DNA of 64,000 nucleotides from Rhizobiaceae bacterium. Its GTDB lineage: Bacteria; Pseudomonadota; Alphaproteobacteria; Rhizobiales; Rhizobiaceae. Numbering within the stretch: the stretch's first letter is position 1; every line of letters starts with the position of its first letter. The notes under the pieces are model-generated. The model saw only the letters and a program-made list of their open reading frames with translations. It searched no databases and was not told the DNA's origin. The DNA lies in contig JAEPOG010000002.1 in the NCBI GenBank assembly GCA_017643025.1, forward strand, positions 598,501 to 662,500. The letters run 5' to 3'. Below are positions 31,514 through 41,666 of this stretch, piece by piece. Both the position numbers and the translations under genes were made by a program.

Positions 31514-32800
31514 TCAGGCGCGGCCGAGCAGGCTCTTCACCTTGCCGCGGAGCACGCGGGCGAAGTTGCGCGTTTCACTGTAGAGATGCAGCTGCGATGC
31601 TGCCTGGCGCGCCGCACGATCTGCCTCGGGCCGAAGACCGATAACAAGCGTTCCAACCGGTCTGCGCTCTTTCCAAAGCCGGCTCATTACCGGGTGGTCC
31701 TCGACGGCGCAGGAATCCGTGGCCTCGACGTTCGGATCCTCCAGATGGGTTCGCGTAACATCCAGCATCAGGAGAGTGCCGGGCGAAAAGGCCGCATAGG
31801 CCTCGTCGTATGCCGTTTTCCAGGTATAGGCGACGCCGTTCTCAATGAAGACGATAAGGCAAGCGATGACCTCGCCGTCGAGCGTCAGCGAATGAACTCG
31901 GCAGAGGTCGCGTTCGGCGAGCCGGTGCACCGCCTCGCGCGCGAATGCGGCACGGAAGCGGTCGATCGCCATGGCCGTGCGTTCGCGGCCCTTCCAGCCG
32001 TCAGCTTCCAGCGTCAGGAAAGCCTCCACCCCGAGGCGTATCTCGTCGGCGCTGCGCGCGACGTGATATTCGAGCTTGCCGCTCTCGGCCAGCCGGCGCC
32101 GCAGACGGCGGAATTCGCGCAGGTGATGCGAACGCAACGCTTCGCGAAGGTAGGTATCGGCGTCCTGATCGCTGTCGAGGAACGGACGCTCGGCGACATT
32201 CGTGGTGACAAGGGTCAGGTCGCGGCTGGAAGCGAAACTGCGCAGGATCGTGGCGAACGGTCCGTCGAGGCGCGTTTCGGGCATCACGAAAACGCGGGGC
32301 AACTGCAGGTGCTTTCGGCCCAGCAGGGTGAAAAAGTCCTCGATCACGCCGACGGGGTCGTCGCGGTCGACAAGGGGCGTGCCGAGCGGGCCAAAGGGGT
32401 TCGACCAGGTGCGCATGATCGGGACGCCCAGCGGCATTGGCGCCTTTTCGATCGACATCGGCACGAGAAGCCTTAGCCGGCTCTTTTCCTCCTCGCCGTC
32501 GCGAATGACCGCAAGCCGGATTTCCTTGTCTTCGAGCCGAGGCATTGCCGGCGCCAGGAAGCGCGGGTTGAAGAAGACGTTGGGTTCGACGGAGCGGATG
32601 CAAAGGTGTTCGAGTTCGTCGACGAGGTCGAAACCCGCGGACGCCGGATAGATCGCGAGGCGGCGGCGGGTCGGGCCGTCGCCGCGCAAGGTCTCCAGAT
32701 GCGCGGGATCGGGCGTGTCCTGCTTGAGATCCGCCAGCTGAGTCAGCATCGAACCGGCGGGACCAGCGCTGACTTCCTCAAGAATGGGTGTTGCAGCCAT
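31514..32800 (-). CDS. GNAT-fold acyltransferase (BcsL/CelD-like, Acetyltransf_6)
   Basis: The 428-residue protein has the double GNAT architecture of CelD/FemAB-like enzymes: a central segment LRSHHLREFRRLRRRLAESG, then a second GNAT half (AIDRFRAAFAREAVHRLAERDLC, LDGEVIACLIVFIENGVAYT, AFSPGTLLMLDVTRTHLED). Such enzymes usually acylate exopolysaccharides or cell-surface glycans. The start ATG 32800 shares one base with the stop of the flippase gene (TGATG), so the two are translationally coupled and probably act together on a surface polysaccharide. No glycosyltransferases are adjacent. Substrate unknown. Confidence 0.82.
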   Translation of the reverse strand: MAATPILEEVSAGPAGSMLTQLADLKQDTPDPAHLETLRGDGPTRRRLAIYPASAGFDLVDELEHLCIRSVEPNVFFNPRFLAPAMPRLEDKEIRLAVIRDGEEEKSRLRLLVPMSIEKAPMPLGVPIMRTWSNPFGPLGTPLVDRDDPVGVIEDFFTLLGRKHLQLPRVFVMPETRLDGPFATILRSFASSRDLTLVTTNVAERPFLDSDQDADTYLREALRSHHLREFRRLRRRLAESGKLEYHVARSADEIRLGVEAFLTLEADGWKGRERTAMAIDRFRAAFAREAVHRLAERDLCRVHSLTLDGEVIACLIVFIENGVAYTWKTAYDEAYAAFSPGTLLMLDVTRTHLEDPNVEATDSCAVEDHPVMSRLWKERRPVGTLVIGLRPEADRAARQAASQLHLYSETRNFARVLRGKVKSLLGRA

Positions 32801-34194
32801 CAGCCGGCTCCTTCCCTCGTGGCGACGGGCACGAACACCGCCATGACAATCCCCAGCTTCCGCCAGACAATGAAGGACAGCACGGCTGCTTCGAAGCACA
32901 TCGCTGCCGCGGTGGCGATTGCGGCTCCCCACAGCCCGAACTGCGGGATCAGAAGCACATTCAGCCCGATATTGAGCGCCAGCGTACAAGCGTAGGCCAC
33001 GGCGCAGACATTCTGGTGGCCGGTCATCGTGAGAAGGCTTTCGGCCGGACCGACGGCCGCGCGCGCCACGACGCCGAACACGAGGACGAACAGCAGCGGA
33101 TAGCCGGCATCGAACCCGGGGCCGAAGAGGAACAGCAGCGGCTTGCCGAGAACAAGCATCGCCAGCGCAAGCAATAGTGTTGGCCAGAACGTCCAGTTCA
33201 CGGTCTGGCGGGCGAACTCTGCAAGCTGGCCCGCGCTTCCGTCATGGGTGAGGTGGGCATAGCGCTGGGCCACGCCGGCCTTCACGGCAAAATAGACGAA
33301 ATGAGCAATAGCCAGCGTCTTGACTGCGGCGAAGTAGATGGCGACGTCGTGGGGGCTCATGTAGATGCCGACCATCAGGACGTCCGCCTGCGTGAGCAGG
33401 TAGAAAAAGCTCTCAACGAGAAAGATCGGCAGCGAGACGGCGATCCAGAAGCGTAGCGACACTGCGCGCGGACCGGCGGGAACCTTGCGGTCGATGCGCG
33501 TGGTGACGTTGAGAAGCTGGTAGATCGTCGTGGCGTAGGTGGCGAGGATCGCCGCCATGATCGCCGTGGTGGCATCGGGGTTCCAGCCGAGCAGCAGCGC
33601 GCCCGCCATGAATACCAGTATCAGGACCGGGCGGATTACATAGGTTGGGGTGAGCGCAGCCACTGCCCAGGCATTGGCGCGGCCGATGCCCTGAAGGACG
33701 TCCGACAGCGCGATCATCGGCAGGCAGACGATGCCAAGATAGAAGGGGATGACGTAGTAGCTCTCGACGACATGCGAGAACTGCCAAAGGACTCCAGCAC
33801 CGACTGCTGCGATCGCAGACGAGGCCAGCAGAACAAACAACCGGCTGGTCAGCAGGATGCCGCGCAGTTCGGCAAGGCGGCCCGTCTCCCGGTATTCGGG
33901 GACGAAGCGTATGACGGATGTGTGGAAGCCGAGGCAGGACAGGTTTCCGACGATGATCATCGTCACCCAAACCAGCACGAATATGCCGTATTCGAAGGCG
34001 CCCATCCAGCGCGCCAGAAGTACCTGGCTGACGAAGGCGATGACGGCGTTTGCGATGCGGACGGCGAAGGCGATCAGGGTCACGCGACCGGCTGCGCCGC
34101 CAAGCGCTTCAGTGGAGAGCAGGTCGTCCACGCGCGAAACGATGGGCCGGGCACGCAGTGCCAGCCGCTTGGGCAGGAGCCGGTCAGCCGTCAT
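32800..34194 (-). CDS. Polysaccharide flippase, Wzx/MOP superfamily
   Basis: The 464-residue membrane protein has about 12-14 hydrophobic segments. Its opening LGGAAGRVTLIAFAVRIANA and FVSQVLLARWMGAFEYGIFVL match the first helices of Wzx-type flippases (polysacc_synt family), which move lipid-linked oligosaccharides across the inner membrane. ATG 34194 is used; a GTG at 34212 is in frame. It is followed by the overlapping acyltransferase gene. The pair lies apart from any capsule or O-antigen cluster in this window, so the glycan is unknown. Confidence 0.88.
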   Translation of the reverse strand: MTADRLLPKRLALRARPIVSRVDDLLSTEALGGAAGRVTLIAFAVRIANAVIAFVSQVLLARWMGAFEYGIFVLVWVTMIIVGNLSCLGFHTSVIRFVPEYRETGRLAELRGILLTSRLFVLLASSAIAAVGAGVLWQFSHVVESYYVIPFYLGIVCLPMIALSDVLQGIGRANAWAVAALTPTYVIRPVLILVFMAGALLLGWNPDATTAIMAAILATYATTIYQLLNVTTRIDRKVPAGPRAVSLRFWIAVSLPIFLVESFFYLLTQADVLMVGIYMSPHDVAIYFAAVKTLAIAHFVYFAVKAGVAQRYAHLTHDGSAGQLAEFARQTVNWTFWPTLLLALAMLVLGKPLLFLFGPGFDAGYPLLFVLVFGVVARAAVGPAESLLTMTGHQNVCAVAYACTLALNIGLNVLLIPQFGLWGAAIATAAAMCFEAAVLSFIVWRKLGIVMAVFVPVATREGAG

Positions 34195-34328
34195 TGCCGC
34201 GGAAAACCGCACGCGCTACTCTCCGATCCTCCGGTTTACCCGGAAGGTTTATACGCAAACTCTTTAAGAAACGGTTCGGCGCCGACACCGCGGCGGACTG
34301 CCTGAACACACAGCGAGGAGCGTTGGTC

Positions 34329-34637
34329 ATGGCCGATTCCAACGGTTGGCAACCGATGTCGGACGCACCGCAGGACGGGACAAGGGTACTTGTGACCGTG
34401 CGTTCGGTGGAGCAGGGACCGGCTGAAGTGGATATGGCCTATTGGGCGCGCGCCGACCGCTACGGACCGGAGGGATGGCGCGCCGCCGATTCCAGCCCCG
34501 GCTGCGTCATCGCCTATGCGGATCCGGAGCTGAAATGCTGGATGCCGCTGCCGAACTCGGACGAGTCGGGGCGGCCACAGGAACTGCCGCCTCCCTATGA
34601 GGGCGAGGACTTTGTGAAAGACGGGGCGGGTATCTGA
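34329..34637 (+). CDS. Small DUF551-like protein
   Basis: The 102-residue protein contains WQPMSDAPQDGTRVLVTV, then MAYWAR, and KCWMPLPNSD near the end. The pattern W.P...AP.DG..VLV....W...W.PLP is that of DUF551 proteins, common in phages and in bacterial chromosomes; no function is known. GAGGAG about 9 nt before ATG gives a clear ribosome-binding site. It is the first of three same-strand genes with the helix-hairpin-helix protein and an MFS transporter, 34 nt before the former. Confidence 0.75.
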   Translation: MADSNGWQPMSDAPQDGTRVLVTVRSVEQGPAEVDMAYWARADRYGPEGWRAADSSPGCVIAYADPELKCWMPLPNSDESGRPQELPPPYEGEDFVKDGAGI

Positions 34638-34671
34638 TGGCAGCTGCCGTCCGCTAACGCCCATATCCAGC

Positions 34672-34926
34672 ATGATATCCGATCACGAGCGCCAGAAGAT
34701 GCTGCGTGCCCACTCGATCGGGCCTCGCATGGTCGGCTATCTGGAGGAAATCGGGATCGAGCGCCTGTCGGACCTGAAGGGCGCCGATGCCGAAGCGATA
34801 GCGATGCGGATCGATGTCGCCCTCGGGCGGCGGCACATGAACCGTCTTGGCGTGGCGGCGCTGCGTAACCTGATCGAGCTCGCCGAAGGCAAGGCTGCGT
34901 GCGACCCGAACGGCGGTGGCGCATGA
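34672..34926 (+). CDS. Small helix-hairpin-helix protein (Cdd1/DUF4332-like)
   Basis: The 84-residue protein contains SIGPRMVGYLEEIGIERLSDLKGADAEAIA, a helix-hairpin-helix segment (GP..V..L...GI..L.DL) like that of the Cdd1/pathogenicity-locus family, then LGRRHMNRLGVAALRNLI. Such domains bind DNA or nucleic acid non-specifically. Its stop overlaps the start of the MFS gene as ATGA, so the two are coupled, an odd pairing. The function is unknown. Confidence 0.8.
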   Translation: MISDHERQKMLRAHSIGPRMVGYLEEIGIERLSDLKGADAEAIAMRIDVALGRRHMNRLGVAALRNLIELAEGKAACDPNGGGA

Positions 34927-36134
34927 ACGCGCATTCGCCGCAGCGGCTCAGCCTCTCGGTCATCGTACCGCTCGGCATCACGCAGACCATTGGCTACGGC
35001 ACCGTCTATTACGCCTATGCCGTGCTTGCCGGTCCGATATCCGCCGATACGGGCCTTTCGCTCAGCACTATCTATGGCTGCTTTTCACTGGGGCTGCTCG
35101 CGGGGGCCTGCGTGGCGCTTTTCGCTGGGCGGCTGCTCGACCGGTTCCATCCCGCATCGGTCATGTCTGCCGGATCGTTGGCGACCGCCCTGCTGCTTGG
35201 GTTGTGGGCCATCGTGCCCGGAATCGTTGCGTTCGCGACCTTCGCGGTTCTCGTCCAGGCGGTATCGGTGCTCATCTTCTACGAGGCGGCTTTCGTGGCG
35301 GCGGCGCGGCTGGAGCCAGCCAATGCCAGGCGCACGATTACAGGCATCACGCTTATCGCCGGGTTCTCGTCGACGATCTTCTGGCCAATGACCGCATGGT
35401 TGATCGAACACATGGGCTGGCGCGAGGTCTATCTCGTCTATGCCGCGATGAACCTCATCGTCTGCGCACCGCTCCATCTCTACCTAGTGCGTGGAGCTGA
35501 AAGAGGGCGCATCGGGCAGGTGAATCCCCTGGCGGAAACCTCCGCATCGGACAGAGGCCAGTTGTCGCCGGGTCGAACCCGGAGACTGGTGTACGTCCTG
35601 ATGCAGGTCGCCTTCGCTGCGAACGCATATGTGATCGGCGCGGTGCACCTTCACCTGATCGGGATTCTGGGTGCACTGGGACTTGGTTTTGCAGCGGCAT
35701 CGGTGGGAGCGCTGATCGGCCCGGCGCAGGTCGCCGGCCGCGTGATCGAATTCGTGGGCGGCGGGCGGTTCAGCATCGTTTCCGTGTCAATCGTTGCTGC
35801 CGGGCTGCTACCGGTTGCGCTTCTCATCCTGCTTTTCGGCGCGCCCGGACTGGCGGCCGCCATTGCGTTTGCTGTGCTTTTCGGCGTCGGGCAGGGACTG
35901 TCCTACATCGTGCGCGGCGTGCTGCCGCTGGCGATGTTCGGGGCAACCGGCTACGGAGCGCTGACCGGGAAATTCAATCTCGTCCGCCTGCTCATTTCCG
36001 CCGGCGCGCCCTTCCTCACCGCCGTCATCATCGAACGCGGAGGAACGACGGCCGCGCTGGCGAGCATCGTCGTGGCGGCGACCATAGGCGTCGCCGCGCT
36101 CGTTGGGATCGCGATCCGGGCCGGCCGGACCTGA
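34923..36134 (+). CDS. Major facilitator superfamily transporter
   Basis: The 403-residue protein has about twelve membrane segments in two halves separated by a charged loop around residues 195-225. The first half begins LSVIVPLGITQTIGYGTVYYAY and contains LFAGRLLDRF, a variant of the loop 2-3 motif of MFS proteins. No substrate can be read. The start ATG 34923 overlaps the preceding stop by 4 nt. An earlier in-frame start at 34899 would lie within that gene and is not needed. The gene converges on secA. Confidence 0.9.
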   Translation: MNAHSPQRLSLSVIVPLGITQTIGYGTVYYAYAVLAGPISADTGLSLSTIYGCFSLGLLAGACVALFAGRLLDRFHPASVMSAGSLATALLLGLWAIVPGIVAFATFAVLVQAVSVLIFYEAAFVAAARLEPANARRTITGITLIAGFSSTIFWPMTAWLIEHMGWREVYLVYAAMNLIVCAPLHLYLVRGAERGRIGQVNPLAETSASDRGQLSPGRTRRLVYVLMQVAFAANAYVIGAVHLHLIGILGALGLGFAAASVGALIGPAQVAGRVIEFVGGGRFSIVSVSIVAAGLLPVALLILLFGAPGLAAAIAFAVLFGVGQGLSYIVRGVLPLAMFGATGYGALTGKFNLVRLLISAGAPFLTAVIIERGGTTAALASIVVAATIGVAALVGIAIRAGRT

Positions 36135-36158
36135 CGCCCGATCCGAGGAGACCGCGTC

Positions 36159-39100
36159 TCAGGCGTAGGCGCCGTGGCAGTGCTTGTACTTCTTGCCCGA
36201 TCCGCAGGGGCAGGCCTCGTTGCGGCCGACCTTGCCCCATGTCGCAGGATTGGCCGGGTCTCGCTGTTCCGCGGGAACGTTCTGCGAGTCCTGACGCGGG
36301 CGGGCGAGCGTCATCGTGTCGCCATCGCCGTCGCTGAAGTCGTTCTCGCCGGTCGTGGCATCGATGTGCGTGCCCTGACCCGCAGGCGCTTGCGGTGGCG
36401 GTGCGTCGGCGGCCTGCCGCACGAGTTCAACCCGCATGAGCTGCGCGGTAACGGCCTGGCGCAAATTGCCGAGCATAGCCTGGAACAACTCGAAGGCTTC
36501 CGACTTGTACTCGTTCAGAGGATCGCGCTGGGCGTAGCCGCGGAAACCGACGACGGAGCGCAGATGGTCGAGATTGACCAGATGCTCGCGCCACAGATGG
36601 TCCAGCGTCTGGAGAAGAACGGTCTTCTCGACATAGGTCATGATTTCGGGGCCGAAGCGTTCGGCGCGTTCGGCAGCTGCCTTGTCGGCGGCCTCGGTGA
36701 TGCGCTCGCGGATTACCTCTTCGTCGATGCCTTCCTCGGCAGCCCATTCCTCGACAGGCAGGTCGAGATTGAGGTGCGTGCGCACGTCCTCCTTGAGGCC
36801 TGCCATGTCCCACTGCTCGGCATAAGCCTTTTCCGGGATGTGGCGGGCGACCATGTCCTCGATCACCTCGGCGCGCATCTCGGCAACGGTTTCGGACATG
36901 CTCTCGCCGTCCATCAGTTCGAGACGCTGCTCGAAGACCACCTTGCGCTGGTCGTTCATCACGTCGTCGAACTTCAGCAGGTTCTTGCGGATGTCGAAGT
37001 TGCGCGCCTCGACCTTCTTCTGAGCCTTCTCGAGCGCCTTGTTGATCCAGGGATGGATGATCGCCTCGTCTTCCTTGAGGCCGAGCTTCTGCAGCATGCC
37101 GTCCATGCGCTCCGACCCAAAGATACGCATCAGATCGTCCTGCAGCGACAGGTAGAACTTAGAGCGGCCAGGATCACCCTGGCGGCCCGAGCGGCCGCGC
37201 AACTGGTTGTCGATACGGCGCGATTCGTGGCGCTCGGTAGCGAGCACGTAGAGGCCGCCGGCGGCGAGGGCCTTCTCCCGCAGCTTCTGGATTTCGGCGC
37301 GGATCGCCGCTTCCTTCTTCTTGCGTTCCTCGCCCTCTTCCATGTCGCCGAGTTCATGGGCGACACGCATGTCGGCATTGCCGCCGAGCTGGATATCGGT
37401 GCCGCGGCCGGCCATGTTGGTGGCGATGGTGATCGCTCCGGGTACGCCGGCCTGGGCGATGATCTGCGCTTCCTGCTCGTGATGGCGGGCGTTGAGGACC
37501 TGGAAATCGTTGATGCCTTCTGCCCGCAGGCGCTCGGCTAGGAGTTCGGATTTCTCGATCGACGTCGTACCGACCAGAATGGGCTGGCCCTTGGCGCTGG
37601 CGGCGCGGATCTCGGTGACGATGGCGCGGTACTTCTCCTCGACGGTGCGATAGACCTCGTCGTCTTCGTCGGCGCGGCTGATTGGCAGGTTGGTCGGAAC
37701 CTCGACGACATCGAGCCCATAGATATTGCCGAATTCCTCGGCCTCGGTGGAGGCCGTGCCGGTCATGCCTGCCAGCTTGTCGTACATGCGGAAGTAGTTC
37801 TGGAACGTGACCGAAGCAAGCGTCTGGTTCTCAGGCTGGATAGCCACATGCTCCTTGGCCTCAAGCGCCTGGTGCAGACCCTCCGAAAAGCGGCGGCCGG
37901 GCATCATGCGGCCGGTGAACTCATCGATGATGACGATCTCGCCATTGCGGACGATGTAGTCCTTGTCCTTCTGAAAGAGACGGTGCGCCTTGAGGGCGTT
38001 GTTGGCGTGATGGACGATGGCGACATTCTCGATGTCGTAGAGCGACTCGCCCTTGAGCAGCCCCGCGTCGCGCAGCAGGTTTTCCATCTTCTCCGTACCT
38101 TCCTCGGTGAAGGTCGCGGTGCGCTGCTTCTCGTCGACTTCGTAATCCCCTTCCACCAGATTGGGGATGAGAGCGTCGACGGTGTTGTAGAGTTCGGAAC
38201 GGTCGTCCAGCGGACCGGAGATGATAAGCGGCGTGCGCGCTTCGTCGATGAGGATGGAGTCCACTTCGTCGACGATGGCGTAATTGTGCGAGAACGAAGC
38301 ATCCTTCGCCTCGGCGGCGGCTTCGGTCCTCTGGGTAGAGAGAAGGTCTGCAAGGGAACGCAGGCGCTCCAACAACGGCCCGGATTCGGAGACCGAGCTG
38401 TTGGCTGCCAATTCGGCGATCTCGCGGGCTCCCTGCTCGATGGCCTCCATACGGCCTTTCCAGTAGTCACCGTCAGCGTCGGCGAGACCGGATGTTCCGA
38501 TCCAGTTCGTGACCTGTCGTCCGAGCCCGCCATAGGTGTTCGCCCATGTCTCAAGCGAGCGCTGGATGCGTGCTGTCCGCTTTGTCGCGTCGGACTCGTC
38601 GGCGAAAGCCATTTCCACTTGCGCCGTCAGCTGGTGCATCGTCGCGGGGAAACGCCTGAACCCGGACTGAACCATCTGCGCGCGCTCGTATTTCATGTTG
38701 TCGCGCAGATAGTCGAAACCGAGCTCGTTGTTGGTGCCGTAGGTGACGTCGCAGGCATATGCTGCCCGGCGCTGGTCGTCATTCATGCCGTGGACGATGA
38801 CGCCGACGGTGAGGCCGAGGAACTTATAGACGCGCCCCATCCATTCGGAGTCGCGGGTGGCGAGGTAGTCGTTGACCGTGACGACGTGAACGCCTTTGCC
38901 TTCTAGCGCATTGAGGTAGACCGGCAGCGTAGCGACAAGCGTCTTACCCTCACCGGTCTTCATCTCGGCGATGGAACCTTCGTTCAGAACCATGCCGCCG
39001 ATAAGCTGCACGTCAAAATGACGCTGGCCGAGGACGCGCTTCGCCGCCTCGCGTACGGTCGCAAAGGCCGGGACGAGCAGATCGTCGAGTTTGGTTCCGC

Positions 39101-39272
39101 CGGCGAGCTGCTCGCGGAACTGCTGGGTGCGAGCGGCCAGATCGGCGTCGCTCAGCGCTGCGACCTCACTCTCCATCGCGTTGATGGCATCGACGCTCGG
39201 GCGCAGGGATTTCAGCCGGCGATCGTTGGAAGAGCCGAAAACCTTGCGGGCTAGGGCACCTAGACTGACCAT
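36159..39272 (-). CDS. secA: Preprotein translocase ATPase SecA with an insertion of about 124 residues
   Basis: SecA drives export of unfolded preproteins through SecYEG. This protein has 1037 residues against about 900-910 in close relatives. Walker A KTGEGKT is at about 105-111, the DEVD Walker B at 335-338, [13 protein letters not shown] follows in the second nucleotide domain, and the C-terminal zinc/SecB motif is [13 protein letters not shown]. The extra length is at residues 203-328: the usual joint YERAQMVQ-(2-3 residues)[10 protein letters not shown] is split by a helical, charged segment containing [17 protein letters not shown]. The frame is intact and the flanks are normal. ATG 39272 follows AAAGGA by 7 nt. 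The gene is divergent from the parvulin gene. Confidence 0.96.
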   Translation of the reverse strand: MVSLGALARKVFGSSNDRRLKSLRPSVDAINAMESEVAALSDADLAARTQQFREQLAGGTKLDDLLVPAFATVREAAKRVLGQRHFDVQLIGGMVLNEGSIAEMKTGEGKTLVATLPVYLNALEGKGVHVVTVNDYLATRDSEWMGRVYKFLGLTVGVIVHGMNDDQRRAAYACDVTYGTNNELGFDYLRDNMKYERAQMVQSGFRRFPATMHQLTAQVEMAFADESDATKRTARIQRSLETWANTYGGLGRQVTNWIGTSGLADADGDYWKGRMEAIEQGAREIAELAANSSVSESGPLLERLRSLADLLSTQRTEAAAEAKDASFSHNYAIVDEVDSILIDEARTPLIISGPLDDRSELYNTVDALIPNLVEGDYEVDEKQRTATFTEEGTEKMENLLRDAGLLKGESLYDIENVAIVHHANNALKAHRLFQKDKDYIVRNGEIVIIDEFTGRMMPGRRFSEGLHQALEAKEHVAIQPENQTLASVTFQNYFRMYDKLAGMTGTASTEAEEFGNIYGLDVVEVPTNLPISRADEDDEVYRTVEEKYRAIVTEIRAASAKGQPILVGTTSIEKSELLAERLRAEGINDFQVLNARHHEQEAQIIAQAGVPGAITIATNMAGRGTDIQLGGNADMRVAHELGDMEEGEERKKKEAAIRAEIQKLREKALAAGGLYVLATERHESRRIDNQLRGRSGRQGDPGRSKFYLSLQDDLMRIFGSERMDGMLQKLGLKEDEAIIHPWINKALEKAQKKVEARNFDIRKNLLKFDDVMNDQRKVVFEQRLELMDGESMSETVAEMRAEVIEDMVARHIPEKAYAEQWDMAGLKEDVRTHLNLDLPVEEWAAEEGIDEEVIRERITEAADKAAAERAERFGPEIMTYVEKTVLLQTLDHLWREHLVNLDHLRSVVGFRGYAQRDPLNEYKSEAFELFQAMLGNLRQAVTAQLMRVELVRQAADAPPPQAPAGQGTHIDATTGENDFSDGDGDTMTLARPRQDSQNVPAEQRDPANPATWGKVGRNEACPCGSGKKYKHCHGAYA

Positions 39273-39502
39273 TCTGGTCCTTTCAAAGCAAAGTCGCGGG
39301 GCCGGCGGATCTGACGTCTCCTGGCACGGACGCCCCGAAAGTGAACGAGCTTCCCGGAAATCGGAAGTGGACGCGGAGTCGAAGGACAGATAAGAGGGGG
39401 CACTATCGATGTCAACGCCGCCAGAATCGGCTGCGATCCGCACAAAAGCGCCTCATTTTGGCTGAAGTGAGCCCTCCTGGGAAACAACCGGAGACGGTCT
39501 TC

Positions 39503-40399
39503 ATGCACCATACGATCGGCCGGACAATGGCCGCCTTTGCAATCGCTGCGGCGCTCGCGCTGCCGCATGCCCTGTCCGCGCAAGCGCAGGAAGACGCTGT
39601 CGTCGCCACCGTGAATGGCGATCCAGTGACCGAGGGCGACATCGCACTTGCGGAGAGCGAACTCGACGCGCAGTTCGACCGGCTTCCCCCCGCACAGAAG
39701 AGGGCGGCCGCCCTGTCGGCGCTGATTGAGATCAAACTCGCCGCATCCGCTTCCGAAAAGGCCGGTGTGGCCGATGAGGCCGGATTTCAGCGCCGCATGG
39801 ATTTCCTGCGCGAGCGCGCCCTGCACAGCGAATTCGTAAGGCGCGAGGTCGCTCCCGCCGTGACCGATGAGGCAGTGCGCGCCTGGTACGACGAGCAGAT
39901 TGCCGCCGCGCCGGCGAGCAACGAAGTGCGCGCCTCCCACATCCTGATCCAGGTCGGACAGGATGCGCCCGAGGAAGAGCAACAGGCTGCGAAGGCCCAG
40001 GCGGACGAGATCATCTCCGAGCTCGACGGCGGCGCAGATTTTGCCGAATTGGCGCGCGAGCATTCAGACGACGGCTCGGCGCAAAATGGTGGCGATCTCG
40101 GCTATTTCGGTCCGGGACGCATGGTCCCCGAGTTCGAGCAGGCTTCGTTTGCGCTTGAGGTGGGGCAGCACTCGGCGGAGCCGGTGAGGTCCCAGTTCGG
40201 CTACCACATCATCAAGGTGGTCGACAAAAGGCCGCAGCAGCCGCCGGCATTCGAGCAGGTTCAGCAGCAGGTCCGGTCGCGGCTGCTCAGCGAGACCTAT
40301 TTCGCCGAGGTATCCACCTTGCGCGAGGGGGCCCAGATCGAGATTTCCGACCCGGCGCTGAAGGCTGCGGTCGAGGCGATCGACGGCCCCGGACGTTAG
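39503..40399 (+). CDS. Secreted parvulin-type peptidyl-prolyl isomerase
   Basis: The 298-residue protein has a signal peptide (TMAAFAIAAALALPHALSAQAQ), a SurA/PrsA-like N-terminal helical region (VATVNGDPVTEGDIALAESE) and one parvulin domain (VRASHILIQVGQ, DFAELAREHSDDGSAQNGGD, GYFGPGRMVPEFEQA, VRSQFGYHIIKV). It probably helps fold outer-membrane or periplasmic proteins. GGAGA lies 8 nt before ATG 39503. It is divergent from secA and 22 nt upstream of argJ, a conserved rhizobial arrangement that pairs an export motor with a periplasmic chaperone. Confidence 0.93.
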   Translation: MHHTIGRTMAAFAIAAALALPHALSAQAQEDAVVATVNGDPVTEGDIALAESELDAQFDRLPPAQKRAAALSALIEIKLAASASEKAGVADEAGFQRRMDFLRERALHSEFVRREVAPAVTDEAVRAWYDEQIAAAPASNEVRASHILIQVGQDAPEEEQQAAKAQADEIISELDGGADFAELAREHSDDGSAQNGGDLGYFGPGRMVPEFEQASFALEVGQHSAEPVRSQFGYHIIKVVDKRPQQPPAFEQVQQQVRSRLLSETYFAEVSTLREGAQIEISDPALKAAVEAIDGPGR

Positions 40400-40421
40400 T
40401 CTCCCAGCAACATAGCAGCCG

Positions 40422-41663
40422 ATGTCGACCAGCGTTTCGCCACTCGCACCGAAATCAGTTCCGAAAATGCCCGCGATCGAGGGCTTGCGCATCGCGACTG
40501 CGCAAGCCGGCATCAAATACAAGGGCCGCACGGACCTGATGCTTATGCTGTTCGACCCCGGCACCAGCTCGGCGGGCGTCTTCACCCGCTCGAAATGCCC
40601 GTCGGCTGCGGTGGATTTCTGCCGCAAGAACCTTTCCGGTGGTGCGGCGCGGGCGCTGGTCGTGAATTCGGGCAATGCCAACGCCTTCACCGGGAAGCGC
40701 GGCAGCGAGGCGGCCGCGATGACAGCGAAAGCTGCTTCCGAAGCCGCGAATTGCGCCGCCGGCGAGGTGTTCCTCGCTTCCACGGGCGTCATCGGCGAGC
40801 CGCTGGAAGCGTCGCGCTTCACGCATCTCCTCGGTTCGCTCGCGGGCGAGGCGAAGCCGGACGGATGGCTCGATGCCGGCAAGGCCATCATGACCACCGA
40901 CACATTCCCGAAATATGCGACGGCGACGGTGAAGCTCGGCGATGCGGAGGTGACGATCAACGGCATCGCCAAAGGCGCGGGCATGATCGCGCCCGACATG
41001 GCGACCATGCTGTCTTTCGTGGCCACCGATGCACCGATCGCGGCGCCCGTGCTGCAGGCGCTGCTGTCGAAGGGCGTCGGCAAGACGTTCAATGCGATCA
41101 CGGTGGATGGCGACACCTCGACCAGCGATACGCTGATGCTGTTTGCGACGGGTGCCGCGGCGAAGCGCGGCGCGCCCGCGATCGTCGAAACAGGCGATGT
41201 GCGACTCGCCGGCTTCAAGCGCGCGTTGAACAGGGTGCTCAAGTCGCTTGCGATCCAGATCGCGCGCGACGGCGAAGGCGCGCGCAAGCTGATCGAGATT
41301 TCCGTCGAAGGCGCGAAGTCGTCGCGCTCGGCCAAACGCATCGCCATGTCGATCGCCAATTCGCCGCTGGTGAAGACGGCGGTCGCAGGCGAGGACGCCA
41401 ATTGGGGCCGCGTGGTCATGGCAGTCGGCAAAGCCGGCGAACCGGCTGATCGCGATTTGCTCACTATCCGCTTCGGCGATCTCAGGGTCGCGCATCACGG
41501 CGAGCGCGATACCGGTTACTCGGAGGAGGCGGCGTCGGCCTACATGCGCGGCGACCACATCCGCATCGGCGTGGAACTCGGCATCGGGCGCGGCAAGGCG
41601 ACGGTGTGGACCTGCGACCTCACCAAGGAATATGTCGCCATCAACGGCGACTACCGCTCCTAG
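40422..41663 (+). CDS. argJ: Bifunctional ornithine acetyltransferase/N-acetylglutamate synthase ArgJ
   Basis: ArgJ moves the acetyl group from N-acetylornithine to glutamate in the cyclic arginine pathway and can also make N-acetylglutamate. The 413-residue precursor self-cleaves at A-T in DMATMLSF; T195 becomes the N-terminal nucleophile of the beta chain. The oxyanion-hole region is [10 protein letters not shown] and the beta chain includes [11 protein letters not shown]. The protein ends VAINGDYRS, typical of the family. It follows the parvulin gene by 22 nt and precedes the GNAT gene by 3 nt. Confidence 0.97.
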   Translation: MSTSVSPLAPKSVPKMPAIEGLRIATAQAGIKYKGRTDLMLMLFDPGTSSAGVFTRSKCPSAAVDFCRKNLSGGAARALVVNSGNANAFTGKRGSEAAAMTAKAASEAANCAAGEVFLASTGVIGEPLEASRFTHLLGSLAGEAKPDGWLDAGKAIMTTDTFPKYATATVKLGDAEVTINGIAKGAGMIAPDMATMLSFVATDAPIAAPVLQALLSKGVGKTFNAITVDGDTSTSDTLMLFATGAAAKRGAPAIVETGDVRLAGFKRALNRVLKSLAIQIARDGEGARKLIEISVEGAKSSRSAKRIAMSIANSPLVKTAVAGEDANWGRVVMAVGKAGEPADRDLLTIRFGDLRVAHHGERDTGYSEEAASAYMRGDHIRIGVELGIGRGKATVWTCDLTKEYVAINGDYRS

Positions 41664-41666
41664 GCA

